This document shows, one piece after another, positions 1 to 12,753 of a stretch of 64,000 nucleotides of DNA. Origin of the DNA: Geosiphon pyriformis (taxonomy: Eukaryota > Glomeromycota > Glomeromycetes > Archaeosporales > Geosiphonaceae); contig JAAOMT010000366.1 of the NCBI GenBank assembly GCA_016748015.1, positions 100,040 to 164,039 of the forward strand. The letters run 5' to 3'. Every line of letters starts with the position of its first letter. The stretch's first letter is position 1. Made by a program: the position numbers and the translations under genes. The notes under the pieces were generated by a model. The model was not told the DNA's origin and did not search any database. It saw only the letters and a program-made list of their open reading frames with translations.

Positions 1-141
1 AAGTATGATGCAACGTCGAAAATCAATGGCACCCCAGATGCTTATGGTCTAATCGGATCATCAACGGTTCCTATGCTCCGCTTGATGACAATCATTTCGA
101 AGTCATTTTCGGGTGGCGTTTTTTCGCTTCCAGAATTATAA
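1..141 (+). CDS. possible 3' end of a gene entering from the left
   Basis: The first frame is open from base 1 to a TAA at 139-141 (46 codons) and its base composition is richer in G and C than what follows. The residues are mixed and protein-like and end in SGGVFSLPEL. I do not recognise a family. The minus strand is also partly open here, so strand and frame are uncertain. This may be a last exon of a gene lying outside the window. Confidence 0.22.
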   Translation, partial: KYDATSKINGTPDAYGLIGSSTVPMLRLMTIISKSFSGGVFSLPEL

Positions 142-728
142 GGGGCTGACATCATTCTCATTCCCAGAATCGATTTCATTGCCTTTATTCTCAGATTGTT
201 TTAATTTTTTTGGAATACACACGCATATCATTCACCTTTACATGCATTTGCATCTTACACTTATTGTACAACAGACTCTTAGTTAAAATATTCAATACTT
301 TCATTTCTGGTTAAACGTTTAACATAAAGAAAAAGTCATGCCGGGCGTGATTTTCATACCTCACCACCTTTTTAAATGTATAAATTTTTATATCATAGAC
401 TATAATCCTAGAGAAATTAGATAGGTTCTCATCATGATCATTATCTCATTATCTCATCATTCTCATCATAAACATCATCATCATGATCATTAGATAACTT
501 TCCCTGCCTGCTCGTTTGTTAGGTGGAAATTTTGAAAATTCAAAATGACTATCATCATGTTTGACGGTAGCCAAAAAAACATTAATCCCTAGAAAAAGTA
601 TCAAATAACCCGAAATTATTAGAGTTAATATAAATCTCATATAATATGATAAGCATACCCGTATCGATTCGAAATCATGCCCGAATATATTTCAGAAAGA
701 CTGGCGTTTCACAATTTATTTTTATTTT

Positions 729-772
729 TCACTTTCACTTTCACTTTCACTTTCTCTTTCTCTTTCTCTTTT
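729..772. repeat. CTTTCA/CTTTCT microsatellite
   Basis: Short pyrimidine tandem repeat of about six bases per unit, CTTTCA first and then CTTTCT. The rest of 142-1020 shows no credible gene; the open frames seen there come from repeats of low complexity. Confidence 0.8.
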
Positions 773-1019
773 TGCCTAACCCCCATCTCCTGAATTCCGT
801 ATTACACCAAGTGTGAAACGATAGATAATGATGGCAGTAGCAATAGCAATAGCAGTATTTAGTTGTTGCTATTATTGGTAGTAGTAATACATTTTCGAAC
901 GCACACAAAATCGAGGACAATTTGACCACAACAATCCATAAATAATCCATTATCTTTCTGATTATGTTCTTTTCCAAAATAAGATTTGATTTAAAAAATT
1001 GTGCTGTGAAGCCGTTCTT

Positions 1020-1032
1020 TATTATTTTGTTA

Positions 1033-1071
<39 letters not shown>

Positions 1072-1092
1072 GTATTAGTATTATTATTAAAC
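1020..1092. repeat. (ATT)n microsatellite
   Basis: Runs of ATT/TTA triplets with a few G interruptions. It produces artificial Asn-rich frames on the other strand that should not be read as a protein. Confidence 0.85.
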
Positions 1093-1788
1093 ATAAAGCT
1101 TTTAAAAATATAGATTTATCACATATTTATCTTAGAAGTCATAAATTTAATTTTCAATTTTTTAATTAAGAACCAAGTTATAAAAAAAAACCAAGATTGT
1201 TGGGTATTTTTATCAAATATTTAATTTTAGTTTAGTTTAAGTTTTATAGATTTTGATGACAAATTTTTTTCTCTTAATTTGTAATATTATTATAAAAAAA
1301 TTTTTTTATTTATAATAATAATTGATAATAATAAACAATCTTAAAAAATGGTACCTTTTTGAATCCTCGGCTTATAATTTATGCATATTATATCTCGAGC
1401 TAAGGCTGTTTTTTTGCTGCTGCATAATAAAATAATTAATTTTACTGATATGGCGGATTTTTTTTATCTCATCAATTTGGCACATTCGTTATTTTTAAAA
1501 AATCCCTACGCCTGTTTGGGTTTTAAACAGTTAACTCATTATAGCAAACAATGAAATGGTTCCAAAAATCTCGACTACCACTAAAAAGGAATCTAGAAAC
1601 ATGTGTATAATAATATTTCACATGTCCATTATTAATATATAAATTTTTTTTCATGATATCACTTGGGTTTTCACAATATTATGGATACCCTATTAAAATG
1701 TTTAAATAAATCATGTTATCATTTTTTTTTGAATTTTGAATTTTGAATTTTGTGATAGGAAAAGACACCTGTAAAGACACCTGGATAG

Positions 1789-1941
1789 CCACGTAACCAT
1801 CTGGCAGCGTTTGTGCGGCAATGTGCAGAAATTAAAGCTCCTAATTTTCCGGGTCTGGGAATAATAGATAATAATGTTATACAAAAACAATTAGACTATC
1901 ACGTATCAAGTACAAGCTATTTTGACCATAATAGAAAGTAA
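1789..1941 (+). CDS. possible exon or gene remnant, unknown
   Basis: A 50-codon frame, opened by an in-frame TAG at 1786 and closed by TAA at 1939-1941, coincides with a local patch of higher GC. The residues around its start (HLAAFVRQCAEIKAPNFPG) look like real protein rather than AT-rich noise. There is no ATG, so it would have to be an internal or last exon, or the remains of one. I do not recognise the family. From 1942 to 3212 I see no gene. Confidence 0.25.
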   Translation, partial: PRNHLAAFVRQCAEIKAPNFPGLGIIDNNVIQKQLDYHVSSTSYFDHNRK

Positions 1942-2282
1942 ACTATTGTTTTAGGAGAAGTTCGAAAGGCGCATATCGGTTGTGTGACAAAAAATTTAAA
2001 CATTCATGATAGGATGGAATGATGGTGAATATTTAATCAATGTAGTCTCTTTGTTCCTTTGAACATTGAATCCAAAAAGCTATTGTCACAAGCGTGTAAC
2101 TTTTTTGAAAAATGAATATTAATTGATGGAAAATAAAATTTTTTCATGAATTTGATACATTTGACAAAAGAGCTGTGATTGGTTTGTTACTCTAGGATAA
2201 AGTTTATGGTTTTGACAGTCTGACAAAAGTTGACACACCTGATAATTCGAACAACGCGAATACGAACGAGAGTTTTCATTTA

Positions 2283-2335
2283 TACATTCATACATACATA
2301 CATATATACATATATACATATATTCATTCAATAAT
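2283..2335. repeat. CATA/TATA microsatellite
   Basis: Tandem CATA and TATACA units. The Tyr/Cys/Met-rich minus-strand frame that crosses it is produced by the repeat. Confidence 0.8.
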
Positions 2336-3212
2336 ATTAAAAAAGAAAGAGTAAAAACTTTTTTCAATTGTGAAAAATGAAAAATATTTTTTTATTAATA
2401 AAGAATAAGAAAGTGATCATATTGTTCTAAAGTCAAAAAGATTATTTAGTTACATTAAGGTTACAAATATAAATGTAGAACTTTTAGGAAAACTATTAAT
2501 ATTCAAATGTTTCTAAGTAATTACTTCTATTTCAAGATTAATAATGTTTAAATCTAGATTATAAATTAAAAAGAATATCTTTAAATGAAAACAACAACAA
2601 AATTTCTAAACTTTTTTTTTTCATTTAATCAAAAATATTCTGTGATCATTAAAGTTATGAAATTGATTACATGAAACTGTTTTTAAAACTTAAAATACAA
2701 TAGGTCTTGAACTTTCATTGTTATGAATAAAGACAGATTAGACATTCCAAAATAAAATCTTTGATCTCAAAGAAGAAAGATGATGAAAAAAAAAAAGAAA
2801 AAGATTTCCTTGATGATAAATTCTTATGCAGATGAAAACATGTGGGTGCATTGGACTTAAATAAAAAATATGAATTTAGAAGGGAAAATTTGTTTGCTTA
2901 ATTGTCGCATACGTAGAAATTTAGAAAAAATTCACCAATACTTTGTAGAATAAATTTTACTAGTCTCCCCAAAATTAATCAGACTTTATTTGCACGAATC
3001 TTGGAAATTATTTATGGTATCAATTTATTATTTTATCATTAAAAATAAAAATAAACTCAAGTTTCCCGCCCATTTACCGTACTACCATCCAAACCTCAAG
3101 AGACCGAGAAAAATTGTTCTATGCTAAATTCTCTCACTTATCAGTTATAAATTATGCAAACTGATGCAGAAAATCAGCAGGTGATAATTTTGTTTTTGCG
3201 CCATTAATTGGT

Positions 3213-3326
3213 ATGTTCAAAAAATTATTAGGAATCTTAATGGAAGAAATCGATGTTATTAATGTTGAACGGGGTAGATTGCAGATGATTGAAAGTCTAA
3301 TAAAGAAGCTGGAAACAATGCAATGA
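3213..3326 (+). CDS. possible small ORF or last exon (37 aa)
   Basis: ATG at 3213 opens a 37-codon frame ending at TGA 3324-3326. The product is charged and probably helical, containing MEEIDVINVERGRLQ and ending in LIKKLETMQ, and could be the C-terminus of a coiled-coil protein. No splice partner is clear. On the minus strand near 3720-3790 another short protein-like frame (SPSMNGMGDSGG) exists, so this stretch may be the remains of a gene. Confidence 0.2.
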   Translation: MFKKLLGILMEEIDVINVERGRLQMIESLIKKLETMQ

Positions 3327-4076
3327 GTCGTGATTCCCGCTTTTTCGACTACTATATATCAATTGTTACCATAACAGTCTATTATTACACAGCTTAGGCA
3401 AATTTTTATTGATTGATAATGATAAAAAACGATATAGCCGATTTTCAATGTTAATCGAGTTAACTATTCAGTTTCAGATTGTTGTTTTGGGCGTTTTTTT
3501 TTTTTAAAAATGACGCAAAAAAGCATTTTTTTCTAAATTAGAAGTTCGGAATTGGATTTCCTTTCGGGAACTGTATTTATATTAGAATTTGTAATTATGC
3601 TGCGAGTAAAGGGACTCTAGAGAATATGCGTTTGATTCTAGGGAGGGAAAAGCATCAAGCTTGAGAGATATCATGTATCATAGTAATTTTATTAGAGATT
3701 CATTGATAAACAATCTACCCCTGCTTGTTGGTGATGCCTCCGGAATCTCCCATTCCATTCATACTCGGTGAACTGCGCTTTTTACCATAAAACATTATTT
3801 TACAAGTTTATCTTATGCAATAGATAAAATGTACGCCCTAGTTGAGTTTCACAATGTAGTGATTTCTAATGATGATGATGATGATAATTTCAATGAGATG
3901 TCCTGCTAAAAAATTCGGTTAGTATCCTGGACGTTGAGACTGGAGAAATTTTTTTTTACTTTTGTGGCTTTATTTATCAAAGAATGCTGCAATCAGGTTA
4001 AAAAGATAATTCTATGCAAAGTATTACAGCCGTACTAGATTTATATTGAAGGAAATTTGACTATTTAGATGATTGG

Positions 4077-4116
<40 letters not shown>
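4077..4116. repeat. 40-base poly-A tract
   Basis: Uninterrupted run of A. No retroelement body is recognisable immediately upstream, so I cannot say whether it is a processed-insertion tail or a simple repeat. From 4117 to 6257 there is no supportable gene. Confidence 0.9.
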
Positions 4117-4118
<2 letters not shown>

Positions 4119-6257
4119 TTTTCTTTAGCCAATAGATTTTCCCAATTAGTCTTAAATGAGCATGATTATAGTTGACATCTCTATTAAAAAGGATCATGAT
4201 GCGCTCGTTTTATGACGAATCACCAGCTGCCGAATCATGTAGGCTACATTCATCATTTTATATATGCATCACAGCAACTCCGCGTCATAATTAATACATG
4301 TATCAGACAAAGAGATTCCGAGTCAGTCCCACATGATTCTATGCTGAAAAAGATATCAAGAACCAAATCTAATTATTGTTAGTAAAATGATGATCAGGCA
4401 GCAGATAAATATAAAAAAGTGTGGGGTAAATCGACGGTTTTAGTGTAGGGGTAACCATAATCAGTTCTATTTTTTTTTATTTTTTTTTATTTTGAAATGA
4501 GCGATATTTAAGATGGGGCGTATGATTTATAAATTAAATCTCACAGCGGAATGTACCCCGCATTTTTTGGTCAATATTGTTTGCTGGTACATGATCACTG
4601 CATAAAAAACCTGATTCAAATGAAGATTAGATAAAAACGCCAACTATCGTGAGAAAAAGTAGTTGAAATTTTTTTTTTACTTAAACTGGGGAGTACTATA
4701 ATTATCTTTGAGAATCTAGGAAAAGTGAAAATGAGTGTAGGACGACAAATTAAATATCGTTTCCACTTTCTATCCCCCCACTAAAAGGTCAATTGAATAC
4801 GCATAGATATTATAATTTGGTATTAGTGCATGTAAAACTCTAAGATATTTATTAAAAGTTGTGTTGATGAAATATGAGGTTGATATATCATTGTATAGAA
4901 GGTATCTAAAAAAAAATTTAAATGTATATAAATCCTCATACATAATCTTTTTTCATTAAAACACCCCCACTTAGCATATGCCAAGAAAAATTCAATTTCG
5001 TTTTTTAAACTTTAATAATTATATGCTTCCTAAAATATACACTTTTGATTCAAACCTGAACTTATTAAGATCTTAGATCATGGGCTCTTTTTTAAGAAAA
5101 GATAGAACAACTAAAACATAAACTTGAAAAAATCATCATCCATTTTTTGAAAACAGTTGAATTGTGTTGATTTAAAGTTTTTTTTTAATTTAACAGATAA
5201 AATAAATAAAAAATTAATTAAGCTTAAAAAAATGAAAAATTAATAGATTTTTTATTAAGAGATCTTTGTGTTTTTAATATATATAGCTTTATCTGGATTT
5301 CCACCTCTTTGTATGCTCACACAATCACAATTTTATGCCTCTTCCATTTAAGACCTTTCTATTAGAATCCTAAATTTAGGCACACCAGTCATGCTTGCAT
5401 ATTTTAAATGTTGGTGGAAGATTTTAGGCAAATTTAATTCTACTCATATTTAATTGACTAAATGTTACAACGATAAGTTTTGATTTTAAGATTGTAGCTT
5501 TCATAAATTCAGTCGCTTTCAAGAAGACGGTATATATGAAAGCAAATAAATATTTGAACTTGAAAACATTTATCTTTTTCTTACCACTGCGCCGTCAATA
5601 TCTGACAAAAGAATCTTATATCATCTAATTTCAATGATTTAATTCATTACACTAAAAGTTCCTGTTGATATGATTTTTGAAAACCTGATTAAAGAAAGAA
5701 ATTTATGTTTAAATATTTTACCGAAAACATTTTCATTAAGGTGATTATTAAAAAAGCTACTTCTGAGAATATTCAAGGACTATTTAAATTTTAAAGCTAT
5801 TATGGTCTTTCAAAGATGATGAATTCTTGATGCTTTAATAAGATTCATTGACTTGAAATATTTGTTTTTTTTTTCTCTGATAAAATAAAGTTTCACCATT
5901 TCAAGTAAACACAGATGTTTGGATATTTTCAAGTTTTGCTCGGTATCCCTTTCTAATATTCTCTCTGCATTTATTTCTTGCAAATCCAATATATAAGGAT
6001 CAAATATCATAATCAAAATATTTTGTGCCTAGGGTCTAAATGAATAATCCTTCAAAGAAAAGCTGCATTTCTTAGTGATTATAAGCACTCTTTACAAGAT
6101 TAAACCAACAATAGTCTCATTAAGACCACACCCGTGTATTTCATCAAACGGTTAACTTGAAAGTGAGTATTAAATTCCAAGCGAAGAGTAATATAATTGT
6201 GTTTAAAGAATCGCCTCTAATTTTCATCAGCTTACGGTGAGTACATAGAGATATTAA

Positions 6258-6467
6258 ATTAAAAATTGTATTTCAACTCCAAGATCAATCTTTGCACATA
6301 ATGTGTATTGGGCTCGACAAAAGCTTTCAGCTTATCGAGATGTTCGTAAAGAGAGGAATGACAACTTTCTGGCACAATGGGAAATCCCCAGAAATATCTT
6401 TGATGCTGGCCCAACCCAAAGATTTATACACGCTAATATTATATGCAATTATATCCTCAAATTGTAA
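6258..6467 (+). CDS. possible exon fragment, unknown
   Basis: A frame open from an in-frame TAA at 6255 to TAA at 6465-6467 reads as convincing protein: it includes YWARQKLSAYRDVRKERND and then FLAQWEIPRNIFDAGPTQRF. There is no ATG. A frame starting at TTG 6292 overlaps it but its residues look less natural. It lies about 220 bases upstream of the kinase gene on the same strand. I do not recognise the family; it may be an internal exon or a decayed gene. Confidence 0.35.
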   Translation: MKNCISTPRSIFAHNVYWARQKLSAYRDVRKERNDNFLAQWEIPRNIFDAGPTQRFIHANIICNYILKL

Positions 6468-6684
6468 ATATAAAGGCGAAGGATGTTTAAGAAAACATAT
6501 TCTATTTTTTTCATTATATTTTCAACCAAAAGAATCACAAATCGAATATACGAATTTAGTTTAGTATTTAACAAAAGAATCAACTGCGTTTAGATTTGCT
6601 GTACCCCCCATAAGTCGGAGAACTCTCACTAGATTCTTCTTTCTCGCACAAAATACTTAAATTGCGATAGCCTCTTTGTAGCAT

Positions 6685-8263
6685 TTGAAAAATATGTCTT
6701 CAACTTCATTAATTGGAAATCCCATTTCACCTTTCGACTGGCTTGAAAAATCAATTCAAGAGGGAAATATTAAACTTTTTAAGTATGACGAATTTCATAG
6801 CATTCAGAGAATTGGACAGGGTGGATTTGGAGAGGTTTTCAGTACCAAGTTGAAAAGAGGCAGCAACGATATGCAATTCGCATTAAAATATTTAAAACAG
6901 TCCTCGAATAGTGATATATTTGAAATACAGGAATTTATTAAAGAAGTATGTATTCCATCTATATTAACGCTTTCAAAATTTAAAATCCTAATGAAAAAGA
7001 TTATGAAACTAACTTATTCTTTATAGATGCAGTTTTTCAGAACAGTCGGCTATTTTCCAAATATTATTCAGTTCTTTGGTGTCACAAGAAATTTAAGCCA
7101 AGGTAAAATTTTAAGATTTATTAAAGAATAAAAATTTGAATTATCATTTAAAATGGAAGGCTGGTTTTCAAGCCTATAATAGGTACTCTAAATAAATATA
7201 TGCTCGTCTTGGAATACGCAAATGGAGGAACTCTGCGTCAATATCTACAATCAAACATTTCTAACATGGATAGTACTGAGAAATTGCGACTTGCAAATGA
7301 AATGGCCAGTCGGATTACCTGTATCCATGCAGAAAATATTATTCACAGAGATCTTGTGAGTAAAATCTTTAGTTAATAGAGGCAATTTGTTTCTTCAATA
7401 CTAAACTCACAATATTCATTTATCTTTTTTAAACTATATTCACAAAAAAGAATTCTTTAAGCATCTTGATTCACAATAATTCGATAAAAATTTCGGATCT
7501 TGGACTTGCCAAAAATCTAAAAGATATAACTGGAGAATCTTCGAAGGTTTTTGGGCAAATTTTTTATATTGAGCCTCAGTGTCTACTCAATGATAAACAT
7601 ATTCGAAATGAAAAATTTGATATATAGCACTTGGCGTACTTTTATGGGAGTTATCAAGTGGACGCCCTCCATGTTTTAATATAGGGTCTATAGTATATGT
7701 AGGTCGAGAAACGCCAATTCAAAATACTCCTGCAAAGTATGTTAAACTTTACGCTGAATGTTGGGATAATTCACCCCAAGTTCGAAACAATAGATAATAG
7801 TTTTAGTAATTACACCACTATCAGCTTAAGTGGCATATCTATTATATCTAGTGAGGCTGGAAATTTAGATATACAGAAAAATCTTGAACAGTCTTATGAA
7901 AAGGAATTAAGAACAACGAAAAACCCAGAAAAAGCATTTGAGCTCTACTCAAAAGCAGCAGAAGCAGGAAATTCATTTGCACAGATCAATCTTGGGATTT
8001 GTTATTGCAATGGAATAGGAACAACGAAAAACTTTGAAAAAGCGTTTGAGCTCTACTCAAAAGCAGCAGAGACGGGTGACTTAAATGCACAGACCAATCT
8101 TGGGTTTTGTCATTACAATGGAACAGGAACAATGAAAAACTTTGAAAAAGCGTTTGAGCTCTACTCAAAAGCAGCAGAAGCAGGAAATTCATTTGCACAG
8201 AATATTTTGAATGGCTTTATGAAAATGAATCGGAAACAAAAAAAATCTTGTAATATTGTTTGA
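6685..8263 (+). pseudogene. protein kinase-Sel1 repeat fusion, frameshifted
   Basis: The gene begins at ATG 6685 (a second ATG lies three codons on). Exon 1 (6685-6945) carries the glycine loop IGQGGFGEVF and the conserved Lys in FALKYLK. Introns with GT-AG ends are 6946-7026 (phase 0) and 7103-7182 (phase 1); exon 3 (7183-7355) encodes LVLEYANGGTL and HRDL. A third intron probably ends at 7450. The catalytic-loop Asn expected after HRDL (HSKN in relatives) is missing, and DFG reads DLG. One base is lost near 7625 (TAG in frame; the kinase continues as ALGVLLWELSSG from 7627), and another shift near 7785 joins the C-lobe to the Sel1 part, which is open to TGA 8261-8263. This class is hugely expanded in Glomeromycotina and thought to signal through kinase and Sel1 scaffold. 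Here it is probably dead, unless some shifts are assembly errors. Confidence 0.85.
7913..8210 (+). repeat. three Sel1-like repeats, 108-bp period
   Basis: Units begin at 7913, 8021 and 8129, exactly 108 bases (36 residues) apart. Each carries the signature EKAFELYSKAAE followed by G-x5-AQ-x-NLG. The nucleotide units are nearly identical, which implies recent tandem duplication or homogenisation within this gene. Confidence 0.92.
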
Positions 8264-11200
8264 ACCTTCATTTTAGCAGCATTAAATCTTTTTTCCCATT
8301 TCCAATATCAAATATCAAAATTGAATGTCAGCTCTATTTTTATCTACATTTATTTATAACAACACTCCTACACCTAACCAAAAAAAAATCAGTTTTTTTT
8401 ACCTTTTGCTCTAAAATTAAGCATATTCATATACTCTCTAGGATTAAGTAATCCTTTCTTAAAATTATCCACCAAAAAATGTGTATAGCAAAAAATACTA
8501 TATTTCGGTGCTGATTCATGGGGTAACTCTATCATCAAACACTAACACTAATAATTTTTCAAAAATATTTTATTTTTATAAATCTGCTGACTTTTCAATT
8601 CATTGTTGAGATTATTTTTAAATATCAACTTACAAAGCAAAAAATAAGTTTTAAAAAAAGACTTCATGCCTTATCCTTAAAACTTTTATTAATCGAAATA
8701 TCTTATTGTTGTAGGTTATGTTTAATTCTCTAAGAATAATCAATTAGATTTGCTCTGAGTGTATCAAGAATTAGAAGAGAAGGTGGATTGTAAAAGATTA
8801 TCTCTTGGTCTATCTATTTTAGAGTATTTTGTGTTCATCAAACCATTCTACCCATTGGTAAGAAAATCTTCAAAGAAGTTGTGTCTATATTAGATGTACT
8901 AATAAATTAAAAGAATAATCATTCGATCCATCAATATAAGAAAGATTTGTCTAAATATTTTGCTACCGCTGTGCAAGCTATGCTAACTAGAGATTTTTTA
9001 TGTCTTGTAAATTTTAAATTCAAAAGTTTGTGCAAGCAGTGATACCCTTAGTAAACACCAGAGTTTATAATCTAATTAAATCAGTTTTTTGAATTATAAA
9101 TACTTAGACGACTGGTCTTTATGAGACTTGGAACAACTTTAATTAACTTATCTTTTTTTTAGCCACTATCTTAAATATTTTGGTCCAATACTAAAGCTTC
9201 GCTAGTTTTGAAAAAGTTTTTATGTGTCAGTTACTAATCATAAGTATTTTTTTGATATCCTATTGCTTTGCAAAACATGCTTTCAGACCCATCTTTGAAG
9301 AATATTTGTCATATATAATATATTAATTATTTAAAAAGATTACTATATCTTCTTTGACCATGTTATTTTCTATGAACTTAATTTTTATCTTAAGTACCTG
9401 GGTACTCTAAAGAATATACTTTGTCAATGTCTTTCTCCATTCTTTTATAAATTATAAATTAACATTCAATTTCGTAAAGAGTTCAAAATAATAAATAAAG
9501 AATAGTTCATCTTATATTAAATGGCTTTAAAAATTCCGCCAAGATCGAAATCAAGGACATATAATTCAATATCATTTATAGAATATAAACAGAAAACTCG
9601 GAGATTAAAAATACTTGATTTTTATTTTTTTAAACTCTTATACTGTTTGGAGTACATGTAGTTTGTGAAAAAAGGATATGGTCTTAAATGTATATTTTAT
9701 GATATTTGTAAATCGCAAAAACGAAATTTGGCTTATTCCACAAAATTGTTAACCTAAATCCTAAAAACTAAGGAATCTGTCTTTATCTTAGACAAATGCT
9801 TTTCAATATTTATCTTAACTACTATTGTTTCTCATTTTCATATCGTGTTAGAAGTTTTTGAATAGTTACTATATATTGAAAAGTATAAGTTTTTTGCATA
9901 ACTATTTAGGTTTTCCTAAAGTAATTAGTCTTTTAAGGTTTTAGACAATATTTAACAAAAATTAAAAATATTTAAAAATTTAGATATCTTCAACTTTTGG
10001 CTTTACGAATTGCTATAAAATTTTTAAACAAGATTAAACACATAATATGAATTTCGGTTTGAAGGTCAAGAAATTTTTGTTTGAATTTATTAAACATTGC
10101 CTGAAATCTCCACATTTAGCCTGTTAAAAGTATAATTATTTCTATAATTTTTGGAAAGAAATTGTGACGTAAATTTCATTGATTGAAGATAGGCCACTTG
10201 AAGAGATACATTGACTAATAATAATAACATCTAATTGAAAAAGAAGTATTTATTTTATCCTATTTAATGCTAAAGTATATTAATTGAATAAACACAAAAT
10301 CCTTTTTATTGGTTAATCTTTAACAGAATATCTATAAGAAAGTTCTACAAAGGACTTCTTCTATATTTAATATCAAAAATACTAATAATTGAATCTGAAT
10401 ATCTTTATTGAATTTTGAAACTAGTTCTAAATTAAAATTCATATTAAAATTAGAAAATTAGAAAATTAATAATTCATTTGCTCCTTTGAGTTTCAATAAG
10501 TATTTCAGCTTCAAGATATTTATGCACACTTGAAAAATTGATATCGGCCTCATTTAGATAACTTATGCGATAAAGTAAGGTATTTTATTTACTCCCAAGT
10601 CAGCAAATTAAAATTTCTTCGCTTTAGAAATAATTAATATTGTGTTTAGGTTTACTTAATTCTGACTGAATAAATTCAATCAAGAATTTTTATATTTTCA
10701 AATGAAGATTTCTCTAGTTTTAAAATTTTATGCAAGTTTAAAAGTTTTTGGTTTCAAGACGAAAAAATAACAAATGAAATTGCTAGAAGTTCTCGATTTG
10801 GTTGAATATTTGCTATGCTTCTTTGTTGATTTGAAGCCGTTGAATAGATTTTAGCATAACTGTATTATATTATCTGTGGACAGTATAATTATTATTTGTA
10901 AAAAGCTAAACGCTTTAAAGACTATTTCCCAATTTATTATAAAAAAAGTTATTCCTATGAAGTTTCATGTATTAAATTGACTAAAGATAACATCTTTAAA
11001 TAATCAAATATAGTTCAATCGCACATAATAGAACTTTTAGTTTTAGCTGTTTCATCATAAAATGATCGCAAGTAAGAATATGATTTCTTAAAATAATTAT
11101 ACTTAAAATCCACAAACAAAATAAAAATTATATTAAATATATATTTGCATTTCTAAAATTTCTTTTAACATATTTGCTTTTAAAATGTTGATTAATGTCT

Positions 11201-11492
11201 TAGGTGAGTTTATATATCTAATATTCCTTTTAATTTCTTTCTAATATTTTAAATCAGAAAAAAATGATAAACAATTGGTTTTTTGAATATAAAATGGAAA
11301 TTATTTATTAAATTAACAAATTTTACAAAAATCTTTTAAAACAAACAAATTTATGTTCAAGTTATATATAATTCTTAAAGACCTTTTTCTTGAATGAAAA
11401 ATAAATGTTTAAGACAAATAATATCTCTAGGCTAATATTATAATTAAATTTGAAAGAGATAGGTTGAAGTTTCATTCTTTATACAACTAATG
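8264..11492. other. AT-rich intergenic DNA, no gene seen
   Basis: Both strands are full of stops and no domain or splice structure is recognisable. Composition is AT-rich but still mixed, unlike the extreme islands further on. Confidence 0.7.
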
Positions 11493-11515
11493 CAGTCTGG
11501 TAAGAAAAAAATTGG
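11493..11515 (+). repeat. left terminal inverted repeat of Tc1-like element
   Basis: 23 bases beginning CAGTCTGG, matching the reverse complement of 12754-12776 at every position. Confidence 0.95.
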
Positions 11516-11671
11516 GAGAAATATGAATCTACTAAGATTGCGTTTGGTTTAACCATTTTTGGTAAGTTTTGTGACGGTAAAAATGGAAACAGAATATTAG
11601 GTAAGTGGCTGAGCTCTAAAAACATTTTCCCGCGTATTAACTAATAGTTTTTTTAAAAACTTGTCTTTGAA

Positions 11672-12655
11672 ATGCCGACTTCAAAGCAAGAAACGCAACG
11701 GCAAGTCGTATTACATTATTGGAAGCAAGGAATACAAAAGGCAAAAGAAATACAGAATAAAACGAATATACCCCTTTCTAAAATCTATAATATCCTCAAA
11801 AAACTCAAAAAAAAGGAACCATAAAGCATGCGAGTGGTAATGGTCGGCCAAGAAAGATTACGGGAAATTCTTCCAAAATATTAGGGCAAATTATTCGTAG
11901 AAATTCCTCAGTTTCGTCTGGATATTTAGCAATAAAGTTGGCTAAGAAGGGAATAAATGTTTTTCATGTTACTATTCAAAACCATTTATCCAACCTTAAT
12001 TATAAAAAAATTTTTCCTAGAGCAACTCCAATGCTGACCGAAGAGCATAAGCGAAAACGTGTATAATGGGCCAAAAAACACCTGAACGACGATTGGAAAA
12101 GAACAGTTTTTACTGACGAAACATCTTTTAAACTTTTTCAAAACACGGTAAAACGTTGGCTTAAAGGTACTCGACCAATTCGTCCTATGCCTAAAGATCG
12201 AACAAAAATTCTCGCGTGGGGTAGGGGGGTTTCTACGAAAAAGGAAAGACTAGTTTATTCTGTTTTGTTCAAATAATGAATACTCAATTTTATATAGATA
12301 TTCTTCATACTACTTACCTGAAATTAAGGCAATGCTGGGGGATAATTAACAATTCCAACAAGATAATGACCCTAAGCATACTAGCAAGCTTGCCAAAGAG
12401 TTTATTGCTGAGAATACAACTGATTTTTTGGGGTGGCCATCTAATAGTCCCGACTTAAACCCAATAGAAAACCTATGGGTTATTGTTAAAAAGAATTTAA
12501 AAAAAAGAATGCCTCAAAATCGTAGTGAATTAGAGAGATTTATGGGGGAAGAGTGGCAAGATATTCCTGAATCTACCTTAATTGGTTTAGTAGAATCAAT
12601 GAGGCGGCGTTGTGAAATGATAATTGAGACAAATGGTGAAAGAATTTCCTATTAA
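11672..12655 (+). pseudogene. Tc1-like transposase, multiply interrupted
   Basis: ATG 11672 starts a helix-turn-helix N-terminus (frame 2), shifted near 11824 to frame 1, where GNGRPRK (the GRPR linker) and a second DNA-binding half follow. TAA at 12064 and 12274 interrupt the frame. The catalytic triad can still be traced: FTDETSF, then QQDNDPKHTS, then NPIENLW, with 34 residues between the second Asp and the Glu (DD34E, Tc1 type). Two further shifts lie near 12274 and 12316 and a TAA sits at 12347. The last 228 bases, from 12428 to TAA 12653-12655, are open. It cannot make transposase, although its perfect ends could be mobilised by a related enzyme. Confidence 0.92.
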
Positions 12656-12753
12656 TTTTTTTTAAGAAAATTATATGGTATTTGACTTTCTAATAAAAGT
12701 TGTTTTATGTAATTTGGTACATTAGTTAAGACATAGTAATTATTTTTAAATTT

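Noticed and set aside
747-1094. Asn-rich minus-strand protein
   Set aside because: Entirely generated by the (ATT)n and CTTTCA microsatellites.
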